A stretch of 64,000 nt of DNA from LMUY01 sp964244655 (GTDB lineage Bacteria; Pseudomonadota; Alphaproteobacteria; Acetobacterales; Acetobacteraceae), in contig CAXTJU010000009.1 in assembly GCA_964244655.1 (NCBI GenBank), positions 1-64,000 on the forward strand. The letters are read 5' to 3'. A program made the translations under genes and the position numbers. Of the stretch, positions 16,030 to 24,066 are shown piece by piece. Numbering within the stretch: the first letter of the stretch is position 1; each line of letters begins with the position of its first letter. Under the pieces are notes generated by a model. The model had not been told where the DNA came from, ran no database searches, and saw only the letters and a program-made list of their open reading frames with translations.

Positions 16030-17112
16030 ATGCCGCTTCGCCTTGTGCTTGCCTTGCTTCTCGCAATCGTCGCCCCGGCGGCACGGGCGCAGGACAAGGT
16101 GCTGAACGTCTATAACTGGACCGACTACATCGACCCGGCGGCGCTCGACGGCTTCCGCAGGCAGGCCGGCGCCACCATCCACTACGACGTGTACGACAGC
16201 CTGGAAACGCTGGAAGGCAAGATGCTGGCCGGGCATTCCGGCTACGACGTCATTGTCCCCACGGCGGAGCCCACCTTCGCCCGGCTGATCGCCGCCGGCG
16301 CGCTGCAACCGCTCGACCGCGCCGCCATCCCCGCCCTGGCCGGCGAGGACCCCGGCCTGATGGCCCGCGCCGCCGCCTCCGACCCCGGCAACCGATACGG
16401 CGCGATCTACCTGTGGGGCACCATCGGCCTGGGTGAAATCCCGTCCAAGATACGCGCCCTGCTGCCGGACGCGCCGCTGGACAGCTGGGACCTGCTGCTC
16501 GACCCGGCCAACGCGCAGAAGCTGGCGCCGTGCGGCATCACCATGCTCGACAGCGCCACCGACGTGATCCCGTCCGTGCTGAAATACCTGCGCCACGACC
16601 CGGCGAGCACCAACCCGGCCGACCTCGCGGACGTGGAGCGGGCGCTGATGGCGATCCGTCCCTACCTGCGCACCTTCAGCAGCGGCGGCGTGGTGGAGGC
16701 GCTGGCGGCCGGGCAGACCTGCCTGGCGTTCACCTACTCGGGCGACGCCATCCAGGCCAAGTTCCGCGCCCAGGAGGCGAACCGCGACCCCGTGACGTAC
16801 GCCGCCCCCCGCGAGTTCACCCAGCTCTGGTTCGACATGCTGGCCGTGCCGAAGGACGCGCCCGACCCGGCGCTCGCCAGCCAGTTCATCCAGTACGTGC
16901 TGCAGCCGGACGTAATGGCTGCCATCACCAACGTCGTGCATTACCCGAACGCCATCCCCGCCAGCCGCGCCAAGGTGGACCCGGCGGTGCGCGACGACCC
17001 GAGCGTGTACCCGGATGCCGCCGTGCTGGCCCGCGCCTTCACCGTGGCGGCCGTGCCGGAGGCGGCCCTGCGGGCGCGCACCCGCATGTGGGCGCGGTTC
17101 AAGGCCGGGTGA
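16030..17112 (+). CDS. potF: Polyamine ABC transporter periplasmic binding protein (PotF-like)
   Basis: Periplasmic polyamine receptor of 360 aa with signal peptide (LRLVLALLLAIVAPAARAQ). The mature start VLNVYNWTDYIDPAALDGF is a hallmark of PotD/PotF proteins. The body includes GYDVIVPTAEPTFARLIAAG, DSWDLLLDPANAQKLAPCGI and FIQYVLQPDVMAAITN. It is the first gene of a potFGHI-type operon. The substrate is probably putrescine or spermidine, by family. Confidence 0.9.
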   Translation: MPLRLVLALLLAIVAPAARAQDKVLNVYNWTDYIDPAALDGFRRQAGATIHYDVYDSLETLEGKMLAGHSGYDVIVPTAEPTFARLIAAGALQPLDRAAIPALAGEDPGLMARAAASDPGNRYGAIYLWGTIGLGEIPSKIRALLPDAPLDSWDLLLDPANAQKLAPCGITMLDSATDVIPSVLKYLRHDPASTNPADLADVERALMAIRPYLRTFSSGGVVEALAAGQTCLAFTYSGDAIQAKFRAQEANRDPVTYAAPREFTQLWFDMLAVPKDAPDPALASQFIQYVLQPDVMAAITNVVHYPNAIPASRAKVDPAVRDDPSVYPDAAVLARAFTVAAVPEAALRARTRMWARFKAG

Positions 17113-18164
17113 GCGCCGGCGCGGCCCACCTCGCCGTCTCCGGCCTGGCCGTCCGCTACGGCCCCGCCGTGGCGCTGGCGGGGCTGGACCTGGAGATCGG
17201 CCGGGGCGAGCTGTTCGTGCTGCTGGGCGGCTCCGGCTCCGGCAAGACGACGCTGCTGCGCACGCTGGCCGGGTTCATCCAGCCCTCCGCCGGGCGCATC
17301 GTGCTGGGCGGGCGGGACATCACGGCGCTGCCGCCGCACCGCCGCCCGGTGAACACCATGTTCCAGTCCTACGCGCTGTTCCCGCACATGAGCGTTGCCG
17401 CCAACATCGGCTTCGGCCTGCGCCGCCAGGGGGTGGCCCGGGCGGACGCGGCGCGCCGGGTGGCGGAACTGCTGGCGCTGGTGCAGCTGGAAGCCTTCGC
17501 CGACCGGCGGCCGGACGCGCTCTCCGGCGGGCAGCGGCAGCGGGTGGCGCTGGCCCGCAGCCTCGCCCCCCGCCCCGAGCTGCTGCTGCTGGACGAGCCG
17601 CTCTCCGCGCTCGACCGCGGCCTGCGCGAGGCGACGCGGGCGGAGCTGGTGCGGGTGCAGCGCCAGCTCGGCACCACCTTCGTGCTCGTCACGCACGACC
17701 AGGAGGAAGCGCTGTCGATGGCCACCCGCATCGGCCTGCTGGAGCGCGGCCGGCTGGCGCAGGTCGGCACGCCCACCGAGATCTACGAGCGCCCGGCCAG
17801 CCGCAGCGTCGCCGCGTTCATGGGGGCGGCCAACATCCTGCCCGCCCGGGTGCGCTCGCCCGGGGTGCTGGAGCTGCTGGGGTTGGCGGCGCAGGCGGAC
17901 ACCGCCGGGTTCAGCGGCGCGCTGCACGTGGCGCTGCGGCCGGAGCGGCTGCGCCTGGGGCCGGCGAATGGGCCGAACACGATCACCGGCCAGGTGGTGG
18001 AGAGCGCCTACCGCGGCATCGTGGTGGACCACCGGGTGCAGGTGGGCGGCGCGGTGCTGCTGGTCAGCCAACCGCTGGGCGACGGCGCGGGGGTGGCGCT
18101 GCCGCCGGGTGCGGCGGTGTGCGTCTCCTGGTCGCCCGACGCCTGCATCCTGCTGCCGGAATGA
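17109..18164 (+). CDS. potG: Polyamine ABC transporter ATP-binding protein (PotG/PotA-like)
   Basis: ATPase of 351 aa. Walker A is GGSGSGKTT near residue 38, Q-loop is FQSYALFPHM, signature LSGGQRQRVALARSL near 137 and Walker B LLLLDEPLSALD near 157. A C-terminal TOBE regulatory domain occupies about 250-351. The GTG start lies in a GTGA overlap with potF, and the stop overlaps potH by ATGA, so potF-potG-potH are translationally coupled. Confidence 0.92.
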   Translation: MSAGAAHLAVSGLAVRYGPAVALAGLDLEIGRGELFVLLGGSGSGKTTLLRTLAGFIQPSAGRIVLGGRDITALPPHRRPVNTMFQSYALFPHMSVAANIGFGLRRQGVARADAARRVAELLALVQLEAFADRRPDALSGGQRQRVALARSLAPRPELLLLDEPLSALDRGLREATRAELVRVQRQLGTTFVLVTHDQEEALSMATRIGLLERGRLAQVGTPTEIYERPASRSVAAFMGAANILPARVRSPGVLELLGLAAQADTAGFSGALHVALRPERLRLGPANGPNTITGQVVESAYRGIVVDHRVQVGGAVLLVSQPLGDGAGVALPPGAAVCVSWSPDACILLPE

Positions 18165-19015
18165 CCCGCTGGTGGGTGCTGGCGCCGGTGTGGGCCTGGC
18201 TGCTGCTGTTCATCGCCGCGCCTGCCGTCATCGTGCTGGCGCTGTCGTTCTCGCAGGCCGCCGCCAGCGTGCCGCCGTATGACCCGTTGCTCACCTGGGT
18301 CCACGGCTGGCCGGCGCTGCACCTGCTGGGGGACAACTACGAAACGCTGGTGGGAGACGGCTATTACCTGCACGCCGCCCTGCAAAGCCTGCTGGTGGCC
18401 AGCGTGTCCTCCGTGCTGTGCCTGCTGATCGGCTTGCCAATGGCGCTGGCCATCGCGCGCGCGCCGGAGCGGTGGCGCTCCTTGCTGCTGCTGCTGGTCA
18501 TGCTGCCGTTCTGGACGGGGTTCCTGCTCCGCATCGTGGCCTGGATCGGCCTGCTGGGCGACGCGGGCTGGATCAACTCCGGCCTCGGCTTGCTGGGGGT
18601 GGCGCCGCTGCACATGCTCTACACGCGGTTCGCGATGTACGTGGGCATCGTGTATTGCTACCTGCCGTTCATGGTGCTGCCGCTCTACGCCCGCCTGTCC
18701 AAGCTGGACCCGGCGCTGGAGGAAGCCGCTGCCGACCTCGGCGCGTCGCCGGCCCGGGTGTTCCTCTCCGTCACCCTGCCGCTGGCGTTGCCGGGCATCC
18801 TGGCCGGGCTTGCCTTGGTGTTCATGCCGGCGGTGGGCGAGTACGTGATTCCTGAATTGCTGGGCGGCCCGGCGGCACAGACGGTGGGCCGCGCGCTGTG
18901 GAACGAGTTCTTCGAGAACCACGACTGGCCGATGGCCGCCGCCCTGGCCAATGCGCTGCTGGTGGGCCTGCTGCTGCCGCTGGCGCTGCTGCGGGCGGGG
19001 CAGCGGCGGTTGTGA
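18161..19015 (+). CDS. potH: Polyamine ABC transporter permease (PotH-like)
   Basis: Inner-membrane permease of 284 aa with six hydrophobic helices. The EAA loop EEAAADLGASPARVFLSVTL (about residues 187-206) docks with the ATPase. The ending LRAGQRRL stops at TGA, where the sequence TGTGAG occurs. The same six bases recur at the start of potI, 686 bases on, and a vapBC pair fills the gap. Confidence 0.92.
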   Translation: MTRWWVLAPVWAWLLLFIAAPAVIVLALSFSQAAASVPPYDPLLTWVHGWPALHLLGDNYETLVGDGYYLHAALQSLLVASVSSVLCLLIGLPMALAIARAPERWRSLLLLLVMLPFWTGFLLRIVAWIGLLGDAGWINSGLGLLGVAPLHMLYTRFAMYVGIVYCYLPFMVLPLYARLSKLDPALEEAAADLGASPARVFLSVTLPLALPGILAGLALVFMPAVGEYVIPELLGGPAAQTVGRALWNEFFENHDWPMAAALANALLVGLLLPLALLRAGQRRL

Positions 19016-19063
19016 GCGAAGCCGTTGTTGGTATATGCCATTGCCGTATCACAGGAGCGCAGC

Positions 19064-19312
19064 ATGGCGACGGCCAAGGTGTTCTGGTCCGGCAGGTCGC
19101 AAGCGGTGCGGCTGCCGAAGGAGTTCCGTTTCGATGGTGCCGAGGTTGCCATCCGCCGTCAGGGAAGGGCGGTCGTTCTGGAGCCGATCGAGCCTGTGGT
19201 GAAGGATGAGTGGGCATGGCTCGACCGGATCGCCGGGCCGCTGCCGCAGGACTTCCTTGATGCCCTGGAAGAGTCCGAGGGAGAGTTGCCAGACCAAGGC
19301 TGCTTTGATTGA
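19064..19312 (+). CDS. vapB: VapB-type antitoxin (AbrB/SpoVT fold)
   Basis: Antitoxin of 82 aa. The swapped-hairpin AbrB domain is at residues 2-45 (KVFWSGRSQAVRLPKEFRF and GAEVAIRRQGRAVVLEP). The C-terminal acidic helical tail that should bind the toxin ends DALEESEGELPDQ. The start ATG at 19064 has GGAG 7 bases upstream; the earlier in-frame start at 19025 lacks one. Its stop overlaps the TTG start of vapC. It lies between potH and potI. Confidence 0.9.
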   Translation: MATAKVFWSGRSQAVRLPKEFRFDGAEVAIRRQGRAVVLEPIEPVVKDEWAWLDRIAGPLPQDFLDALEESEGELPDQGCFD

Positions 19313-19701
19313 CCCACCTGCTCGACTCCAACGTCGCAATCGGCCTCCTCAAGGGGCAGAAACAGGTTGTCAGGCGGATGCGGTTCCGCCCGGTTGGCGA
19401 GGTCGCGTTGTCCGCGGTCGGAATGTCCGAGCTTTGGTTCGGCGCCTTCAAGTCCGCCCAAGCCGATGCCGTGCTAAGCCGGCTGGAACAGTTTGACCTG
19501 CCTGTGCTGGCGTTCGACGCCCAGGACGCGCGATGCGCGGGGGAGGTCAGGGCCTCCCTGAGCCGCGCCGGCCGGCTGATCGGGGCCTACGACATCCTCA
19601 TCGCCGGCCAGGCGCTCGCCCGCGACCTCACCCTCGTCACCCACAACACCCGCGAGTTCTCCCGCGTCTCCGGCCTGCGCCTTGAGGACTGGGAGCTGTG
19701 A
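19309..19701 (+). CDS. vapC: VapC-type toxin, PIN-domain ribonuclease
   Basis: Toxin of 130 aa. PIN-domain acids are visible: Asp6 in HLLDSN, Glu41 in SELWFG and Asp95 in GAYDILIA. The C-terminal THNTREFSRVSGL matches the usual TNNxxEF of VapC. VapC toxins cut tRNA or rRNA when the antitoxin is lost. The start is TTG in a TTGA overlap with vapB. The stop overlaps the potI GTG start (GTGA), so the whole insert is woven into the pot operon. Confidence 0.9.
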   Translation: MTHLLDSNVAIGLLKGQKQVVRRMRFRPVGEVALSAVGMSELWFGAFKSAQADAVLSRLEQFDLPVLAFDAQDARCAGEVRASLSRAGRLIGAYDILIAGQALARDLTLVTHNTREFSRVSGLRLEDWEL

Positions 19702-20510
19702 GGCTCTCCCGCACCCTGCTCGCCGCCCTGCTGTTCGGCTACGCGTTCCTGTTCATCCCCGTCATCCTGCTCGTCCTCACCAGCTTCAACGATTCCCGCA
19801 TGACCACCGTGCTGTCCGGCTTCTCCTGGCGCTGGTACGCAGCGCTCTGGCAGGACAGCCGGCTGATCGCGGCCGGGCTGCTGTCGCTGGAGGTGGCCGC
19901 GCTCTCGGCCACCGGGGCCACCATCCTCGGCACGGCGGCGGCCATGGTGCTGGCGCGGTTCCGCCGGCTGCGCGGGCGCGGCGTGCTGGACATGCTGCTG
20001 GCGACGCGGCTGGTGCTGCCGGACGTGCTGATCGGCCTCTCGCTGCTGCTGCTGTTCGTGTCTAGCCAACAGGTGTTCGGCTTCCCCAGCCAGCGCGGCG
20101 CCGTCACCATCGCGGTGGCGCACGTCTCGTTCTCGCTGTCCTACGTGGCCGTCGTGGTGCGCGCGCGGCTGGACGGGGCAGGCACCGACCTGGAGGAGGC
20201 CGCGATGGACCTCGGCTGCTCGCCCGCCGGGGCGTTCCTCCGCATCACGCTGCCGCTGCTGGCGCCGGCGCTGCTGTCCGGCTGGCTGCTGGCGTTCACG
20301 CTCAGCCTGGACGACCTGGTGGTGGCCAGCTTTGTCTCCGGGCCCGGCGCCTCCACGCTGCCCATGGTGGTGTTCTCCTCGCTCAAGCTCGGCGCCACGC
20401 CGGAGCTGAACGCGCTGGCGACGGTGATCCTGCTGCTGGTGTCCACAGCCCTGCTCGGCGCATGGATGGTGCAGCGGCGCGCGGTTGCCGCCGGGCGCAG
20501 CCGGGCTTAG
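19698..20510 (+). CDS. potI: Polyamine ABC transporter permease (PotI-like)
   Basis: Second permease of the polyamine importer, 270 aa, six helices. The EAA loop is EEAAMDLGCSPAGAFLRITL (about residues 171-190), and SLDDLVVASFVSGPGA is typical of PotI/PotC. The GTG start lies inside the vapC stop. Translation therefore probably depends on reading through vapC, and before the insertion it would have overlapped the potH stop directly. Confidence 0.92.
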   Translation: MRLSRTLLAALLFGYAFLFIPVILLVLTSFNDSRMTTVLSGFSWRWYAALWQDSRLIAAGLLSLEVAALSATGATILGTAAAMVLARFRRLRGRGVLDMLLATRLVLPDVLIGLSLLLLFVSSQQVFGFPSQRGAVTIAVAHVSFSLSYVAVVVRARLDGAGTDLEEAAMDLGCSPAGAFLRITLPLLAPALLSGWLLAFTLSLDDLVVASFVSGPGASTLPMVVFSSLKLGATPELNALATVILLLVSTALLGAWMVQRRAVAAGRSRA

Positions 20511-20543
20511 GTTTACGCCGCTCCGAGAGGCCCGACACACACC

Positions 20544-21746
20544 ATGCAGCTCATCGCCGAACGGCTCGGCCGCGTCAGCCCCAGCCAGACCATCGCCATC
20601 TCCAGCAAGGCCCGCGCGCTGAGGGCGGCCGGGCGGGACATCATCAGCCTGTCCGCCGGCGAGCCGGATTTCGACACGCCGGACAACGTCAAGCAGGCTG
20701 CCATCCGCGCCATCGAGGCGGGCGACACCAAGTACACCGACGTGTCCGGCACCCCGGCGCTGCGCCGTGCGGTGGCAGAGAAGTTCCGCCGCGACTCGGG
20801 CCTGGACTACAAGCCGGAGGAGATCATCGTCTCCACCGGCGGCAAGCAGATCATCTACAACGCCATGGTCGCCACGCTGAACGCCGGCGACGAGGTGATC
20901 ATCCCGAGCCCCTGCTGGGTCAGCTACCCGGACATCGTGGCGCTGGCGGACGGCACCCCCGTCATCGTGCCATGCGGGCAGAACAACGGCTTCAAGCTGC
21001 TGCCGGAGGACCTGGAAGCCGCGATCACGCCGCGCACCAAGTGGTTCATGTTGAACAGCCCCTGCAACCCGACGGGGGCGGCCTACTCGCACGCCGAGCT
21101 GCGCGCGCTGTGCGACGTGCTGCTGCGCCATCCGGACGTGTGGGTGTTCACCGACGACATCTACGAGAAGCTGACCTATGGCGGCTTCAAGCCCGCCACC
21201 GTGGTCGAGGTGGAGCCGCGGCTGCGGGACCGCACGGTGACGATGAACGGCTGCTCCAAGGCCTATGCCATGACGGGCTGGCGCATCGGCTACGCGGGCG
21301 GCCCGCTATCGCTCATCAAGGCGATGGACAAGCTGCAATCGCAGTCCACCTCCAACACGTCCTCCATCAGCCAGGCCGCCGCGGTCGAGGCGCTGAACGG
21401 CCCGCAGGACGCGATCCCGCGCATGGTGGAGGCGTACGAGCAGCGGCGAGACCTGGTGGTGGACATGCTGAACGAGGCGCGCGGCATCACCTGCCACCGG
21501 CCGGAGGGCGCGTTCTACGTGTTCCCGTCCGTGCACGGCTGCATCGGTAAGACCTCGCCCAAGGGCGCGCGGATCGGCGATGACGAGGCGTTCGTCACCG
21601 CGCTGCTGGACGAGGAGGGGGTGGCGGCGGTGCACGGGGCGGCGTTCATGTATCCGGGCCACTTCCGCGTCAGCTACGCTACCAGCACGGCGGCGCTGCG
21701 CGAGGCGTGCAGCCGCATCCAGCGGTTTTGCGCCAGCTTGAAGTAA
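20544..21746 (+). CDS. aspC: Class I/II pyridoxal-phosphate aminotransferase (aspartate aminotransferase-like)
   Basis: Aminotransferase of 400 aa of the alphaproteobacterial AspC/AatA type. The Schiff-base lysine is Lys239 in NGCSKAYAMTGWRIGYAGG. The PLP site includes FTDDIYEKLTYGG and the phosphate-binding SxxK context. NSPCNPTGAAYSHAEL and RPEGAFYVFPSVHG are family segments. A near-equal-length paralogue follows directly, separated by a palindromic repeat. Confidence 0.93.
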   Translation: MQLIAERLGRVSPSQTIAISSKARALRAAGRDIISLSAGEPDFDTPDNVKQAAIRAIEAGDTKYTDVSGTPALRRAVAEKFRRDSGLDYKPEEIIVSTGGKQIIYNAMVATLNAGDEVIIPSPCWVSYPDIVALADGTPVIVPCGQNNGFKLLPEDLEAAITPRTKWFMLNSPCNPTGAAYSHAELRALCDVLLRHPDVWVFTDDIYEKLTYGGFKPATVVEVEPRLRDRTVTMNGCSKAYAMTGWRIGYAGGPLSLIKAMDKLQSQSTSNTSSISQAAAVEALNGPQDAIPRMVEAYEQRRDLVVDMLNEARGITCHRPEGAFYVFPSVHGCIGKTSPKGARIGDDEAFVTALLDEEGVAAVHGAAFMYPGHFRVSYATSTAALREACSRIQRFCASLK

Positions 21747-21856
21747 GGCAAGGGGCGCTGCCCCTTGACCCCGCTGGGGCCGAGAGGCCCCAGACCCCAT
21801 GTACCGGGTTTCAAAAGGGCTCCGCCCTTTTGCGGGTCAAGGGCAGCGCCCTTGCC
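21747..21856. repeat. Composite palindromic repeat (copy A), four consecutive hairpins
   Basis: Between the two aminotransferases lie four GC-rich inverted repeats in series: AGGGGC-GCT-GCCCCT, GGGGCC-GAGA-GGCCCC, AAAAGGGC-TCC-GCCCTTTT and AAGGGC-AGC-GCCCTT. The outermost arms are also complementary to each other (GGCAAGGGG...GACCCCGC versus GCGGGTCAAGGGC...CTTGCC), so the whole element can fold on itself. A second element of the same architecture is at 50113-50231. The right end contains the TTG start of the next gene. Confidence 0.85.
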
Positions 21857-23054
21857 TAACCTTGCCTCCCGCCTGTCCCGCGTCCCCGTCGCTGCCACCA
21901 TGGCCATGACGGCCCGCGCCCGCGCCATGCGCGCCGCCGGCATCCCCGTCATCTCGCTCACCATCGGCGAGCCCGACTTCGCCAGCCCGCCGCATGCCAT
22001 CGAAGCCGCCCACCAGGCCGCCCTCGCAGGCGAAACCAAGTACACCCCGCAGGACGGCACGCCTGCGCTGAAGCAGGCCATCCAGCGCAAGTTCGCCCGC
22101 GATTCCGGGCTGGCGTTCGCGCCGGACGAGATCACCGTCGGCAACGGCGGCAAGCAGGTGATCTTCAACGCCCTCATGGCCACGCTCGACGAGGGCGACG
22201 AGGTGGTGATCCCCGCACCATACTGGGGCGCCTACCCGCTCATGGCCACCTTGGCCGGTGGCGTGCCCGTTCCGGTCAACTGCCCGCAGAACAACGGCTT
22301 CCGGCTGCGTCCGGAGGACCTGGACGCCGCCATCACCCCGCGCACCAAGTGGCTGCTGCTGAACTTCCCCAACAACCCGACCGGCGCAGCCTGCCCGGCG
22401 GACGAGCTGGCCGCCTTGGGCGAGGTGATGCGGCGTCATCCGCACGTCTGGATCATGTCGGACGACATGTACGAGCACCTGGTCTATGACGGCTTCCGGC
22501 ACGCCACCCTGGCCGCGGTGCAGCCGGCGCTGCGGGACCGCACGCTGACCGTCTCGGGCGTGTCGAAGACCTACGCCATGACCGGCTGGCGGGTGGGCTT
22601 CGCCGCCGGGCCGCGCGCGCTCGTCAAGGCGATGTCGGCGATGCAAGGCCACGCGACGGCCGGCGTGTCCGGCATCACCCAGGCTGCAGCCGCGGCGGCG
22701 TTGGACGGGCCGCAGGAGAGCGTCGCCGTGCAGGCTGCCGCCTACCGCCGCCGGCGGGACTTGGTGGTGGGCATGCTGAACGAGGCGCCCGGCGTCGCCT
22801 GCCACCGGCCGGAAGGCGCGTTCTACGTGTATCCCAACATCGCCGGGTGCCTGGGCCGCACCACGCCCGGCGGCATCCGGCTGGACACGGACGAGCAGTT
22901 CGCCTTGGCCCTGCTGGAGGAGCGGCACGTCGCCACCGTGCATGGCGCGGCATTCGGCATGAGCCCCTATTTGCGCATCAGCTACGCGACCGACGAGGCG
23001 ACGCTCGCGGAGGCCTGCGCCCGCATCCAGGCGTTCTGCGCTTCCCTCGCATGA
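21852..23054 (+). CDS. Class I/II pyridoxal-phosphate aminotransferase, tandem paralogue
   Basis: Second aspartate-type aminotransferase of 400 aa. With a TTG start at 21852 its N-terminus (MPNLASRLSRVPVAATMAM) aligns with that of the upstream copy, and its PLP lysine falls at the same residue number, Lys239, in SGVSKTYAMTGWRVGFAAG. It also has NFPNNPTGAACPADEL and RPEGAFYVYPNIAG. The TTG lies inside the right arm of the palindromic repeat, with no separate ribosome binding site. It overlaps the next GNAT gene by ATGA. The substrate may differ from the first copy. Confidence 0.9.
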   Translation: MPNLASRLSRVPVAATMAMTARARAMRAAGIPVISLTIGEPDFASPPHAIEAAHQAALAGETKYTPQDGTPALKQAIQRKFARDSGLAFAPDEITVGNGGKQVIFNALMATLDEGDEVVIPAPYWGAYPLMATLAGGVPVPVNCPQNNGFRLRPEDLDAAITPRTKWLLLNFPNNPTGAACPADELAALGEVMRRHPHVWIMSDDMYEHLVYDGFRHATLAAVQPALRDRTLTVSGVSKTYAMTGWRVGFAAGPRALVKAMSAMQGHATAGVSGITQAAAAAALDGPQESVAVQAAAYRRRRDLVVGMLNEAPGVACHRPEGAFYVYPNIAGCLGRTTPGGIRLDTDEQFALALLEERHVATVHGAAFGMSPYLRISYATDEATLAEACARIQAFCASLA

Positions 23055-24034
23055 CGATCCGCCCGGGCCGCGATGAGGATGGTCCGGGCCTGATCGCGCT
23101 GATCGGCGCGTGCTGGGCGGAGTACCCCAGCATCATCTTCGACGTGGATGCGGAGCTGCCGGAGCTGCACGCCTTCGCCAGCTACCTGGCCGGCCGCGGC
23201 GGCGCGCTGTGGGTGGCGGAGGAGGCCGGCACGGTGGTTGGCCTGGCGGCGGCGCATCCGGCGGCGGACGAGTGGCAGCTGTCCAAGCTCTACGTCGCCG
23301 CCAGCCAGCGCGGCGCTGGGCTGGCCGAGCGGCTGCTGCGCGGCGCCGAGCAGCATGCGCGGGCGGCCGGGGCGGCACGCATGATGCTGTGGTCCGACAT
23401 GCTGTTCACCCGCGCGCACGCCTTCTATGCCAAGCAGGGCTACGTCCGCCGCGGCGGGCTGCGCGCGCTGAACGACCTGTCGCACTCGATCGAGGCGATG
23501 TTCGCCAAGCCGCTCGCCGGGCTGGTGGCGGAGGAGCTGGACGTGGCGGCGGCTGAAAGCGCCGAACGCCCGCTCGCGGCCATCCTGCGGGACTGCCTGG
23601 ACGCCGGCGCATCGCTCTCCATGCTGCCGCCGGCGGGGCGCAAGAAGCTCGCCGCCTATTGGCACGGCATCACCCGGCAGGTGGGACAGGGGGAGATGCG
23701 GCTGTTCGCGGCCTGGCTGGAAGGGGCCCTGGTGGGTACGGTGCACCTGGGGCTGGCCACGCCGGAGGTGTCGGCGCACACGGCCGAGATCGGCATGCTG
23801 CTCGTCTCGCCGGCCGCGCGGCGTCGCGGGGTCGGCCTGGCGCTGATGCGGGCGGCGGAGACGGCGGCCTCCGGGGCCGGCCGCGAGCTGTTGACCCTGA
23901 TCACCCGCACCGGCGACGCCGGCAGCCTGCTCTACCAGCAGTCGGGCTGGACCCTGGCGGGAACGGTGCCCAATTGGGGGCAGGGGCCGGGCGGACAGCG
24001 CAGCGCGGCCTCGCTCTACTACAAGCCCATCTGA
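23051..24034 (+). CDS. Tandem double GNAT acetyltransferase
   Basis: Protein of 327 aa with two GNAT folds. The first (residues 1-160) has LYVAASQRGAGLAERLLRG as its acetyl-CoA loop and AHAFYAKQGYVRRGG at the end. The second (about 165-327) has MLLVSPAARRRGVGLALMRA and SLLYQQSGWTLAGTVPN. Each contains the R/Q-x-x-G-x-G/A pyrophosphate-binding motif. The start ATG at 23051 overlaps the aminotransferase stop, so they may share a pathway. The substrate is not known. Confidence 0.87.
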   Translation: MTIRPGRDEDGPGLIALIGACWAEYPSIIFDVDAELPELHAFASYLAGRGGALWVAEEAGTVVGLAAAHPAADEWQLSKLYVAASQRGAGLAERLLRGAEQHARAAGAARMMLWSDMLFTRAHAFYAKQGYVRRGGLRALNDLSHSIEAMFAKPLAGLVAEELDVAAAESAERPLAAILRDCLDAGASLSMLPPAGRKKLAAYWHGITRQVGQGEMRLFAAWLEGALVGTVHLGLATPEVSAHTAEIGMLLVSPAARRRGVGLALMRAAETAASGAGRELLTLITRTGDAGSLLYQQSGWTLAGTVPNWGQGPGGQRSAASLYYKPI

Positions 24035-24066
24035 CACCTGCGCCAGGCGTCCCCACATCCCTCGCC

